Source: CBDUUP01 sp965370435 (lineage in GTDB: Bacteria > Chloroflexota > Anaerolineae > Anaerolineales > UBA11579). Taken from it: a DNA stretch of 11,864 nucleotides. The position numbers and the translations under genes were made by a program. The DNA lies in NCBI GenBank assembly GCA_965370435.1, contig CBDUUP010000106.1, forward strand, positions 1 to 11,864, in the 5' to 3' direction. The notes beneath the pieces were generated by a model, which was given only the letters and a program-made list of their open reading frames with translations, did not search any database and was not told the origin of the DNA. This document shows, piece by piece, positions 5,535 through 11,589 of this stretch. How positions within the stretch are numbered: position 1 is the stretch's first letter; the number at the start of each line of letters is the position of its first letter.

Positions 5535-7657
5535 GCGAAAAAGACCGATCCCGAAACACGGTGAAACCCTGGCGTATCACCAGTTTTATTGTGGCGCTGG
5601 GGATAGTGTTCACTGTGTTCAGCCTACGATTATTCAGCCTGCAAATACTCCAGGGGGATGTGTATACGGCCCAGGCGGAAGAAAACCGGATATTGGAGAT
5701 CTTTGAACCCACCCAGAGAGGGGTGATCTATGACCGCAACGGCATCGTTCTGGCGCGCAACGTGGCGTCGTACAACGTCATCATCACACCCGCCTTCCTG
5801 CCGGATGATGCAGGCGCGCAGCAAGAGATATTCCGCCAGCTTTCGCTATTGACCGGGACGCCGCTGAATAAAGGGTCGGTGGATGACCCCTTGATTCCCT
5901 GCGGCGACAACCTGGGCATCAGCCAGATGGCAGAAAAAGGGGTCACCTTTGCGCCGTACCAGCCGGTACATGTTAAATGTGACGTGTCTAAAGATATTGC
6001 GCTGATCGTGGAAGAACGGGCCGTGGATTGGCCGGGGGTGGGCATCGAGATCGAGCCGGTGCGCGACTACCCGACAGGCGGTTTAATGATGACGGCAAGT
6101 TTTATCGGTTATCTGGGGCCTATCCCGGCGAGCCTGGAACAATATTACCGTGACCTGGGGTTCCTGCCCAACCGGGACAAGATCGGCTACGCAGGAGTAG
6201 AGTGGTATTTCCAGGATGTTCTCTCCGGCACGAACGGCAGGCGGGTGGTGGAGGTGGACGTGGCCGGGCAAATCCTGCGCGATCTAGAAGCGCCCATCCC
6301 TTCCGAACCGGGGTTGAATCTGAAATTGACCATAGACACAAAATTTCAGAACGCGGTTGAAGCGATATTGGTGAGCGAAATAAACGGTTGGAACGCTTTC
6401 CTGGGACGGACCCTGTCCAATAAGGGGGTGGCTATTGTGATGAACCCCAAAACCGGGGAAATCCTGGCGTTGGTCTCTTACCCCACCTACGAAAACAACC
6501 GTTTTGCGCGCTTCATCCCGTTATCTTATTACCTACAACTGGCGGAAGACCCCCTAAAACCTCTCATCAACCACGCCATTGGGGGTGAGTTCCCAGTAGG
6601 CTCGGTATTCAAGCTGGTGACGGCGGTGGGCGCGTTGAATGAGGGCGTGGTGACGCCCGACCAGATGGTTCAGACTCCCGGCTTGATCACCATCACCGAA
6701 AAATTCTCTCCCAACGATCCAGGCTATTCGCGTGAATTTGTGGATTGGAACCGAGCCGGGTTCGGACAGCTTGACTTCATCGGAGGGTTGGCGAATTCCA
6801 GCAACGTGTACTTCTACAAATTGGGCGGCGGATACCCCGGCGAGATCGAACCGGGGTTGGGCATCTGCCGATTGTATCCTTACGCCCATGCGCTGGGCTA
6901 CGGAGACCCGAGAGACTATGCCGCCGAGGTCCTGCAAGACTTGAGCCTTGAGGATTACGAGGGCATTGAACTGCCGGGGCAAGCTTATGGCCTGGTGCCC
7001 AGCCCGACCTGGAAGCGCATTAACCAGGGAGAGAACTGGTCTATTGGGGACACGTACATCGCCGGTGTGGGGCAGGGGTTCGTACTGTCTACTCCGCTGC
7101 AAGTAATGCTCTCGGCGGCCACAATCGCCAACGATGGGAGGCTGATGCGGCCCACACTCTTGCGAGAAATTGTTGACGACGAGGGAAAGGTGATCCAGCC
7201 CTTCAAGCCTGACATGGTCTGGGACTTGACGCAGACGCCCATCATCCCAACATACGCCAACCCGGCTGCGTTGGGGACTTGTAAACTCACCGACGCGCCG
7301 TTGAGAACTATCGAGCCGTGGGTGTTCGACACTGTGCAGGCAGGGATGCGGGGAGCGGTAACTTTTGGCACCCTGTTGGAGCCTTTTGAGGGCATGACCA
7401 TCGCGGCGGCAGGGAAGACGGGCACCGCTGAATACTGCGACCTCACCGCGCTGAAGCAAGGCCGGTGTGTGTATGGGGGTTGGCCCACCCACTCCTGGAC
7501 GGTGGCCTATGCGCCCAATGACAACCCGGAAATCGTGGTGGTGGCGTTTGTGTACAACGGCGGGGAAGGCGCCAGCGTAGCAGCGCCGATCGTGCGCCGG
7601 ATCATTGACGCTTATTTTGATCTCAAGTCTATTGATACATCTCTGGGGGGGCCATGA
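5531..7657 (+). CDS. mrdA: Penicillin-binding protein 2, peptidoglycan transpeptidase of elongation
   Basis: This class B PBP cross-links peptide stems in side-wall synthesis, working with RodA. The 708 residues have a short cytoplasmic tail, one membrane helix at about 17-37 (SFIVALGIVFTVFSLRLF), a dimerisation/pedestal region from about 55 (RGVIYDRNGIVLA), and a transpeptidase domain. The active-site motifs are intact: SVFK with the nucleophile S358 and K361, SSN at 423-425, and KTG at 629-631. It is slightly longer than typical PBP2 (about 630-680). There are six cysteines: C124, C150, C446, C584, C636 and C646. All are in the part predicted to be outside the membrane, and C636 and C646 lie right after KTG in a small insertion. 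The start overlaps the mreD stop (ATGA), indicating coupling. Position after mreBCD favours PBP2 over the division enzyme PBP3. Confidence 0.93.
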   Translation: MSEKDRSRNTVKPWRITSFIVALGIVFTVFSLRLFSLQILQGDVYTAQAEENRILEIFEPTQRGVIYDRNGIVLARNVASYNVIITPAFLPDDAGAQQEIFRQLSLLTGTPLNKGSVDDPLIPCGDNLGISQMAEKGVTFAPYQPVHVKCDVSKDIALIVEERAVDWPGVGIEIEPVRDYPTGGLMMTASFIGYLGPIPASLEQYYRDLGFLPNRDKIGYAGVEWYFQDVLSGTNGRRVVEVDVAGQILRDLEAPIPSEPGLNLKLTIDTKFQNAVEAILVSEINGWNAFLGRTLSNKGVAIVMNPKTGEILALVSYPTYENNRFARFIPLSYYLQLAEDPLKPLINHAIGGEFPVGSVFKLVTAVGALNEGVVTPDQMVQTPGLITITEKFSPNDPGYSREFVDWNRAGFGQLDFIGGLANSSNVYFYKLGGGYPGEIEPGLGICRLYPYAHALGYGDPRDYAAEVLQDLSLEDYEGIELPGQAYGLVPSPTWKRINQGENWSIGDTYIAGVGQGFVLSTPLQVMLSAATIANDGRLMRPTLLREIVDDEGKVIQPFKPDMVWDLTQTPIIPTYANPAALGTCKLTDAPLRTIEPWVFDTVQAGMRGAVTFGTLLEPFEGMTIAAAGKTGTAEYCDLTALKQGRCVYGGWPTHSWTVAYAPNDNPEIVVVAFVYNGGEGASVAAPIVRRIIDAYFDLKSIDTSLGGP

Positions 7658-7729
7658 GGGATAAGGCAGAAAGCGAGAAATCATACTAAAATGTCTCTCC
7701 GGCTTCAAGATATGTGAAAAATCACTTCA

Positions 7730-7738
7730 TGCTATAAT
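7730..7738 (+). promoter_or_regulatory. Extended -10 promoter for minCDE
   Basis: TGCTATAAT is an exact TGnTATAAT element. No good -35 box is present at normal spacing. Transcription would begin near 7745, at the very start of the 8-bp tandem array, so the whole array would be transcribed as the minC leader of about 300 nt. This makes minCDE at least partly independent of the mre-mrdA transcript. Confidence 0.5.
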
Positions 7739-7741
7739 CAT

Positions 7742-8040
7742 TTGAAACACTGAATCACTGAAAAACTGAAACACTGAAAAAAAAATTTGGTTGATTTATT
7801 AAGCGTAATGTTTAGCTTCATGTTGGCGAAATAAGAATATACGAAGGTATTGAAACACTGAATCGCTGAAACATTAACACTGAAACACTGATTGACTGAA
7901 ACACTGAAAAACTTTTTGGTTGATTTATTAAACGCAATGTTTAGTTTCATGTTGCGAAATAAGAATATACGAAGGTATTGAAACATTGAATCACTGATTG
8001 ACTGATCCGCTGATAGGTTGAATCTCTGAAATACTGATTT
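7742..8040. repeat. 8-bp degenerate tandem repeat in three blocks (minC leader)
   Basis: Units close to CTGAAACA follow one another with an almost unbroken 8-bp period. Block A (7742-7785) has five units and a short A-run. Block B (7850-7911) has about eight units, one shortened to 6 bp. Block C (7978-8040) has about eight units and runs into the start of minC. Common variants are CTGAATCA, CTGAAAAA and CTGATTGA. The blocks are separated by two near-identical spacers. A minus-strand open frame through the region is simply the translated repeat. The stretch from mrdA (7657) to minC contains nothing else except the promoter at 7730. Confidence 0.8.
7786..7992. repeat. Duplicated 78-79 bp segment separating the repeat blocks
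   Basis: Copy 1 (7786-7864) and copy 2 (7915-7992) both begin TTTGGTTGATTTATTAA and include GAATATACGAAGGTATTG. By eye they differ at four bases plus one missing G, about 94% identity. Each is AT-rich and each passes into the 8-bp array on both sides, so array plus spacer behaves as a larger unit of about 128 bp that was duplicated. The two copies are too similar to each other to be CRISPR spacers. Confidence 0.8.
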
Positions 8041-8044
8041 GAAC

Positions 8045-8713
8045 ATGTGTCCACGAACTGAAATTAAAGGAATCCGGGAGGGGCTGCTGGTCACGGTGGG
8101 GGATGGAGAATGGCCGGAGGCTCAGGAAAGCTTGATGGCGCACCTCGATGAGCAAGGTGAATTCTTGCGAGGGGCGCGCTTGATCCTGGACGTGGGCGAC
8201 CACGTTTTGTTGGCAGCGGAGATGGCGAAACTTCGAGACCAGATCACGGATTTCGGGGTCTCGTTGTGGGCGGTGCTGTCCACATCGCCGACCACCGATC
8301 TCACCACCCAGACCCTGGGCATGGCAACCCGCATTCACCAGGGCCACTCCGACCCGACTGAAGAGGCGGCGGAAGCCAACCGGGACGGTGGAGAGGCTAC
8401 GCTGGTGATGCGGACGCTGCGGTCGGGGTTCAAGCTGGAGCATCCGGGACACGTGACGGTGATCGGCGACGTGAATCCGGGGGCGGAGATCATCGCCGGG
8501 GGGAACGTGGTGGTGTGGGGCCGCTTGCGGGGGCTGGTGCACGCCGGAGCGGAGGGCGACGAGGGCGCGGTGGTTTGCGCCCTGGACCTTTCGCCGACCC
8601 AACTGCGGATCGCGGGGCAGATCGCTATCACCCCACAGGGGCGGGACAAGCCTCAACCAGAGATCGCTTCCCTGCGGGAGGGGCAGGTGGTGGCAGAAAC
8701 ATGGCAAGAATAA
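8045..8713 (+). CDS. minC: Septum site-determining protein MinC
   Basis: MinC blocks FtsZ assembly and is brought to the membrane by MinD. From the ATG at 8045 it has 222 residues. Residues 1 to about 100 form the N-terminal FtsZ-inhibitory domain (TEIKGIREGLLVTVGDG). After a linker comes the C-terminal beta-helix domain, recognised by RTLRSGFKLEHPGHVTVIGD, VNPGAEIIAGGNVVVWGRLR, GLVHAG and PTQLRIAGQI, which binds MinD. A TTG at 8039 would add only MN. No Shine-Dalgarno is seen before either start, because the preceding bases are the last units of the 8-bp repeat array. The array may have displaced the original leader. minD follows after 37 bp. Confidence 0.95.
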   Translation: MCPRTEIKGIREGLLVTVGDGEWPEAQESLMAHLDEQGEFLRGARLILDVGDHVLLAAEMAKLRDQITDFGVSLWAVLSTSPTTDLTTQTLGMATRIHQGHSDPTEEAAEANRDGGEATLVMRTLRSGFKLEHPGHVTVIGDVNPGAEIIAGGNVVVWGRLRGLVHAGAEGDEGAVVCALDLSPTQLRIAGQIAITPQGRDKPQPEIASLREGQVVAETWQE

Positions 8714-8750
8714 CGTTGGAACGTGAATTTGTTGAACGTTCGAGGAGACT

Positions 8751-9554
8751 ATGACCGGAAAAGTCGTAACTATAACATCAGGCAAAGGCGGGGTTGGAAA
8801 AACCACCGCCACCGCCAACCTGGGCGCGGCGCTGGCGTCATTAGGGCACAAGGTTGTGTGCATTGACGCCGACATCGGCTTGCGCAACCTGGACGTGGTG
8901 CTAGGCCTGGAAAACCGGATCGTCTACGACCTGGTGGACGTGGTGGAGGGGCGCTGCCGCCTGCGCCAGGCTATGATCCGGGATAAAAGGCTGCCGGAAC
9001 TTTACCTCATCCCGGCGGCGCAGACCCGGGATAAGACCGCTATCTCCCCCAGCGACATGGTGCGAGTGGCCGACGAACTGCGCCAGGAGGTGGATTGGAT
9101 CATAGTCGATTCACCGGCGGGGATCGAGCGGGGTTTCAAAAACGCGCTGGCCCCGGCGGACATCGTGGTCGTCATCACCAACCCGGAGGTCTCGGCGGTG
9201 CGGGACGCTGACCGGATCATCGGCCTGGTAGAGGCGGAGATGAAAGGCCCAGCCCGGCTGATCATCAACCGGATAAACGCTGAAATGGTCAAGCGGGAGG
9301 AGATGATCTCCCCGGAAGATGTTGTTGAACTGCTGGCGATAGAGTTGATCGGCATCATCCCGGAGGACCAGAGCGTGATCGTGAGCACTAACCGGGGCAC
9401 GCCTATCGCCCTGGACGAGAAGAGCAAAGCTGGAGAGGCTTTCCGCAATATCGCCCGGCGGTTGAAAGGGGAGGAGGTTCCCTTCTTGGATATTTATCAG
9501 GACGGCGGGTTCTTTGGCCGCCTTTCCCGGATCATACGCCCAGGAGGAGATTGA
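8751..9554 (+). CDS. minD: Septum site-determining protein MinD (membrane ATPase)
   Basis: MinD is a ParA/MinD-family ATPase that dimerises with ATP on the membrane, recruits MinC, and is released by MinE. The deviant Walker A motif is SGKGGVGKTT with signature K12 and K17. Walker B is WIIVDSPAG with D120. Residues IDADIGLRNLDVVLGLE follow the expected switch region. The C-terminus FFGRLSRIIRP is an amphipathic helix suited to membrane targeting, the feature that separates MinD from other ParA proteins. Length 267 is normal. The start is supported by GAGGAG about 5 nt upstream. Its stop is followed by a single base before the minE ATG, so the two are almost certainly translated from one message. 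Confidence 0.97.
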   Translation: MTGKVVTITSGKGGVGKTTATANLGAALASLGHKVVCIDADIGLRNLDVVLGLENRIVYDLVDVVEGRCRLRQAMIRDKRLPELYLIPAAQTRDKTAISPSDMVRVADELRQEVDWIIVDSPAGIERGFKNALAPADIVVVITNPEVSAVRDADRIIGLVEAEMKGPARLIINRINAEMVKREEMISPEDVVELLAIELIGIIPEDQSVIVSTNRGTPIALDEKSKAGEAFRNIARRLKGEEVPFLDIYQDGGFFGRLSRIIRPGGD

Positions 9555-9555
9555 G

Positions 9556-9819
9556 ATGCTACAGCGACTCAAAGGAAGAAAACGAAAGAGCGCAGGCCAG
9601 GCTAAAGACCGCTTGAAGCTCATCCTGAGCCACGACCGGACCGATCTCCCGCCCGGCGTGCTGGAAGACTTGAAAGACGAGATCATCGAGGTTATCTCCC
9701 GGCACGTGAAGGTGGACCCGGAGGGGGTGCGGATCGAGATGACGATGGATGGGAGGGAGCAGCGGTTGGTGGCCGATATTCCTTTGAAGTCTGTGAGCCG
9801 GAGGAGGCGAGGGAGGTAG
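9556..9819 (+). CDS. minE: Cell division topological specificity factor MinE
   Basis: MinE stimulates the MinD ATPase and so sets the MinCD pattern. The 87-residue protein has an N-terminal basic segment (MLQRLKGRKRKSA) where the membrane-binding and anti-MinCD part lies. It then shows AKDRLKLILSHDRTDLPPGV, LEDLKDEIIEVISRHVKVDP and a closing DIPL, matching the family order. AGGAGG (9542-9547) sits 8 nt before the ATG at 9556. A longer frame starting at 9514 overlaps minD and has no comparable signal. The tail ends in an arginine-rich run (SRRRRGR). Presence of minE implies an E. coli-like MinCDE system and not the MinE-free DivIVA type. Confidence 0.95.
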   Translation: MLQRLKGRKRKSAGQAKDRLKLILSHDRTDLPPGVLEDLKDEIIEVISRHVKVDPEGVRIEMTMDGREQRLVADIPLKSVSRRRRGR

Positions 9820-9850
9820 GGAGGATGGGACGCTGATTGAAAAACTTTTC

Positions 9851-9887
9851 ACCGCAGAGACGCGGAGACCGCGGAGAAAACGCAGAG
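9851..9887. repeat. CGCAGAG-type short tandem repeat between minE and rodA
   Basis: Four imperfect units follow one another: ACCGCAGAG, ACGCGGAG, ACCGCGGAG and AAAACGCAGAG. This purine-rich motif resembles a dispersed repeat known from many bacterial genomes, where it is often mis-translated as a protein rich in SPQRRG. The plus-strand frame at 9837-10037 is such a product and is not called. The remaining gap up to 10033 is AT-richer and shows no hairpin or ribosome binding site stronger than a weak AGG before rodA. There is no obvious terminator after minE. Confidence 0.65.
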
Positions 9888-10033
9888 AAAAACAAAATAT
9901 TTTATAAAAACTCTGTGAACGTGGTTGGCTCGTCTTGCTGTCTCGTAAAAATTCCGATGTTTTTCGACAAGTGGCAATTTCTAAGTATTCAAGCTAGTAT
10001 TTGGTTGAGGTATCCGTACGCGACGAATAGGTT

Positions 10034-11161
10034 ATGAGAGCTGAAACCTGGCGAGATTTTGATTTTTGGTTGATGGGCGCGGTGGCGGTGCTGGTCATCT
10101 TCGGGATTGCGATGATCGACTCGGCTATCGCGGGGAATATTGAGTTATTGGAGGCCAACGCGGTGCAGCGGCAGATGGTGTTCGCCGGTATCGGATTGGC
10201 GGTGGTGATCATCGCAACTTCCATTGATTATCACATCTGGGCGACTATTGGACGATTGATGTATGGTGGGGTGGCGGCTTTGCTGGTGGGCCTTTATTTT
10301 TTGGGGGCGGCGTTCTTCGGGGCGCAGCGTTGGCTGGAAACAGCGCTCTTCAACATCCAACCTTCGGAATTAGCGAAATATGCAATGATCCTGGTGCTGG
10401 CGGATTTCTTCGCCCGCAACCAACACCGGATGGGCGAGTTAAGCACAATTCTGCGCAGCCTGGGGTTAACCATGGGGTTGGTGGTCTGGGTGATCTTACA
10501 GCCCGACCTCAGCACCTCGATCGTGATCCTGGTCATCTGGGCGGCGCTGCTCTGGGGCAGCGGTATTGAGATCAAGCGAGTGCTGGTTTTCGGGGGGATT
10601 GGGCTGTTGATCCTGGCGGTCAGCCTGCCGCTGATGATCGCCACCGAGGTCATTGAGGATTACCAAATCGAACGGATCACCGACTTCCTGATCCAAGACC
10701 CCAATGATCCGGACGCCCGGTATGGGTCAATCTATAACGTTAATCAATCTTTGATCTCTATCGGCTCGGGCGGCTTGACCGGCAAAGGGTACGGGCAAGG
10801 TTCTCAGGTGCAACTGCGTTTCCTCAAGGTGCGCTGGTCGGATTTCCTGTTCGCGGCTATGGCGGAGGAATTCGGGTTTGTGGGCACGATTTTGGTGATG
10901 ATATTGCTGGTCTTTGTGATCTTGCGGGTGTTACGAGCGGCTCGTCTGGCGCGGGACACGTATGGAACTCTGGTGTGTTACGGGGTGGCGACGGTGCTTA
11001 CTTTCCAGGCCAGCGTCAACATTGGGATGAATCTGCAATTGCTCCCCGTCACCGGACTCCCCCTGCCCTTCATGAGCTACGGGGGCAGTTCGCTGCTCAC
11101 GATGATGTTGGGTATTGGGTTGGTGCAGAGTGTAGTGAGCAGGCATAGGATGAGAGTCTAA
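10034..11161 (+). CDS. rodA: Rod shape-determining protein RodA (SEDS peptidoglycan glycosyltransferase)
   Basis: RodA polymerises lipid II into glycan strands in the side wall, paired with PBP2. The 375-residue protein has about ten hydrophobic membrane segments and the SEDS signatures. These are GAQRWLETALFNIQPSELAK (Q109-K115 at its end), QPDLSTSIVI, the large loop with YNVNQSLISIGSGGLTGKGY, and VRWSDFLFAAMAEEFG with D270 at the position of the catalytic aspartate. TGLPLPFMSYGGSS lies near the C-terminus. Clustering with mreBCD and mrdA favours RodA over FtsW. The ATG at 10034 has only a weak AGG upstream. The last codon and stop (GTC TAA) lie inside the first unit of a 9-bp repeat array, so the C-terminal tail may have been reset by that array. 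Confidence 0.94.
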   Translation: MRAETWRDFDFWLMGAVAVLVIFGIAMIDSAIAGNIELLEANAVQRQMVFAGIGLAVVIIATSIDYHIWATIGRLMYGGVAALLVGLYFLGAAFFGAQRWLETALFNIQPSELAKYAMILVLADFFARNQHRMGELSTILRSLGLTMGLVVWVILQPDLSTSIVILVIWAALLWGSGIEIKRVLVFGGIGLLILAVSLPLMIATEVIEDYQIERITDFLIQDPNDPDARYGSIYNVNQSLISIGSGGLTGKGYGQGSQVQLRFLKVRWSDFLFAAMAEEFGFVGTILVMILLVFVILRVLRAARLARDTYGTLVCYGVATVLTFQASVNIGMNLQLLPVTGLPLPFMSYGGSSLLTMMLGIGLVQSVVSRHRMRV

Positions 11162-11227
11162 GTGGTCGAAATTGTCTAAGTGGTCTTAGTTGTCTGAGTG
11201 GTCTTAGTAGTCAGACGAGTAGACTAT
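11156..11227. repeat. 9-bp degenerate tandem repeat array, copy 2, overlapping the rodA stop
   Basis: Eight 9-bp units can be read: GTCTAAGTG, GTCGAAATT, GTCTAAGTG, GTCTTAGTT, GTCTGAGTG, GTCTTAGTA, GTCAGACGA and GTAGACTAT. The first unit supplies the rodA stop codon. The family is the same as at 2419-2463, where GTCTAAGTG followed by GTCGAAA also occurs, so the two arrays share a 16-base stretch. They bracket the whole mre-mrdA-min-rodA cluster. Confidence 0.75.
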
Positions 11228-11318
11228 TGTTTTGGGGAGGAATTTTTTTGGGGGGCAATACTTTCTAGGCTATCCAGGCGACCCGGCTGAAGCCTCGACT
11301 CCTAGAGGCAGGTGGAGA

Positions 11319-11521
11319 GGGTGGATTTCAGTTTTGGAGCGCTGAGCGACTAAAGTCGCACGAACATTTGCAAAGTCGGCCTTCGCCGACTAAAAGCTGT
11401 TTCAGTCCGGCGAAGGCTTCGTCCTGAGGCTCAGCCCGAAGGGGCGGACTTCGTAGTTGGTGGCCTACTTTAACTTTAGTCGCTGTAGCGCGCAAAACTC
11501 ACTCCAAACTGAAATGCACCC
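11319..11521. repeat. 203-bp imperfect inverted-repeat element between rodA and gltX
   Basis: The left arm (11319-11359), starting GGGTGGATTTCAGTTTTGG, is matched by the right arm (11473-11521), whose reverse complement starts GGGTGCATTTCAGTTTGG. Both carry GCGACTAAAGT at their inner ends. Nested inside are AGTCGGC/GCCGACT (11374-11380 and 11385-11391), and AGTCCG/CGGACT (11404-11409 and 11445-11450) enclosing CTTCG/CGAAG. A further GCCTC/GAGGC hairpin lies just outside at 11292-11309. There is no open frame for a transposase. It looks like a non-coding, foldable dispersed element, MITE-like or REP-like. The remainder of the 428 bp gap holds the 9-bp array, a G/T-rich stretch and the gltX promoter. 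Confidence 0.6.
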
Positions 11522-11550
11522 AGGGGAAGATGGCTGTAAGGATGTTGGGG

Positions 11551-11556
11551 TATAAT
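11551..11556 (+). promoter_or_regulatory. Candidate gltX promoter (-10 box)
   Basis: A perfect TATAAT lies 33 bp before the gltX ATG, giving a leader of about 27 nt. No good -35 box is found at 16-18 bp, and the base context (GGGG before the box) is not an extended -10. It starts 30 bp past the right end of the inverted-repeat element. Confidence 0.45.
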
Positions 11557-11589
11557 CAGTGACATTAATTCTAGTTGATATGGAGCGAA

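Noticed and set aside
7654..7689. 11-codon frame overlapping the mrdA stop by ATGA
   Set aside because: It is too short to judge, has no binding site and no similarity I recognise. The ATGA overlap can arise by chance.
6554..7708. 384-codon minus-strand open frame opposite mrdA
   Set aside because: It lies fully antisense to the catalytic domain of PBP2, whose motifs are intact. The translated sequence has no family signature.
7742..8040. CRISPR-like alternation of repeats and spacers
   Set aside because: The units are 8 bp and in tandem, and the two longer intervening segments are nearly identical to each other. There are no cas genes, so it is not a CRISPR array.
7738..8094. 118-codon minus-strand open frame across the minC leader
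   Set aside because: Its protein is only the translated 8-bp repeat and duplicated spacers, with repeated NKSTK and QCFS segments. It has no ribosome binding site and overlaps minC.
8515..8754. 79-codon plus-strand frame overlapping minC
   Set aside because: It is an out-of-frame shadow of the MinC C-terminal domain running into the minD ribosome binding site.
9837..10037. 66-codon plus-strand open frame between minE and rodA
   Set aside because: Its N-terminal half is the translated CGCAGAG repeat (SPQRRG type), a well-known annotation artefact, and there is no Shine-Dalgarno.
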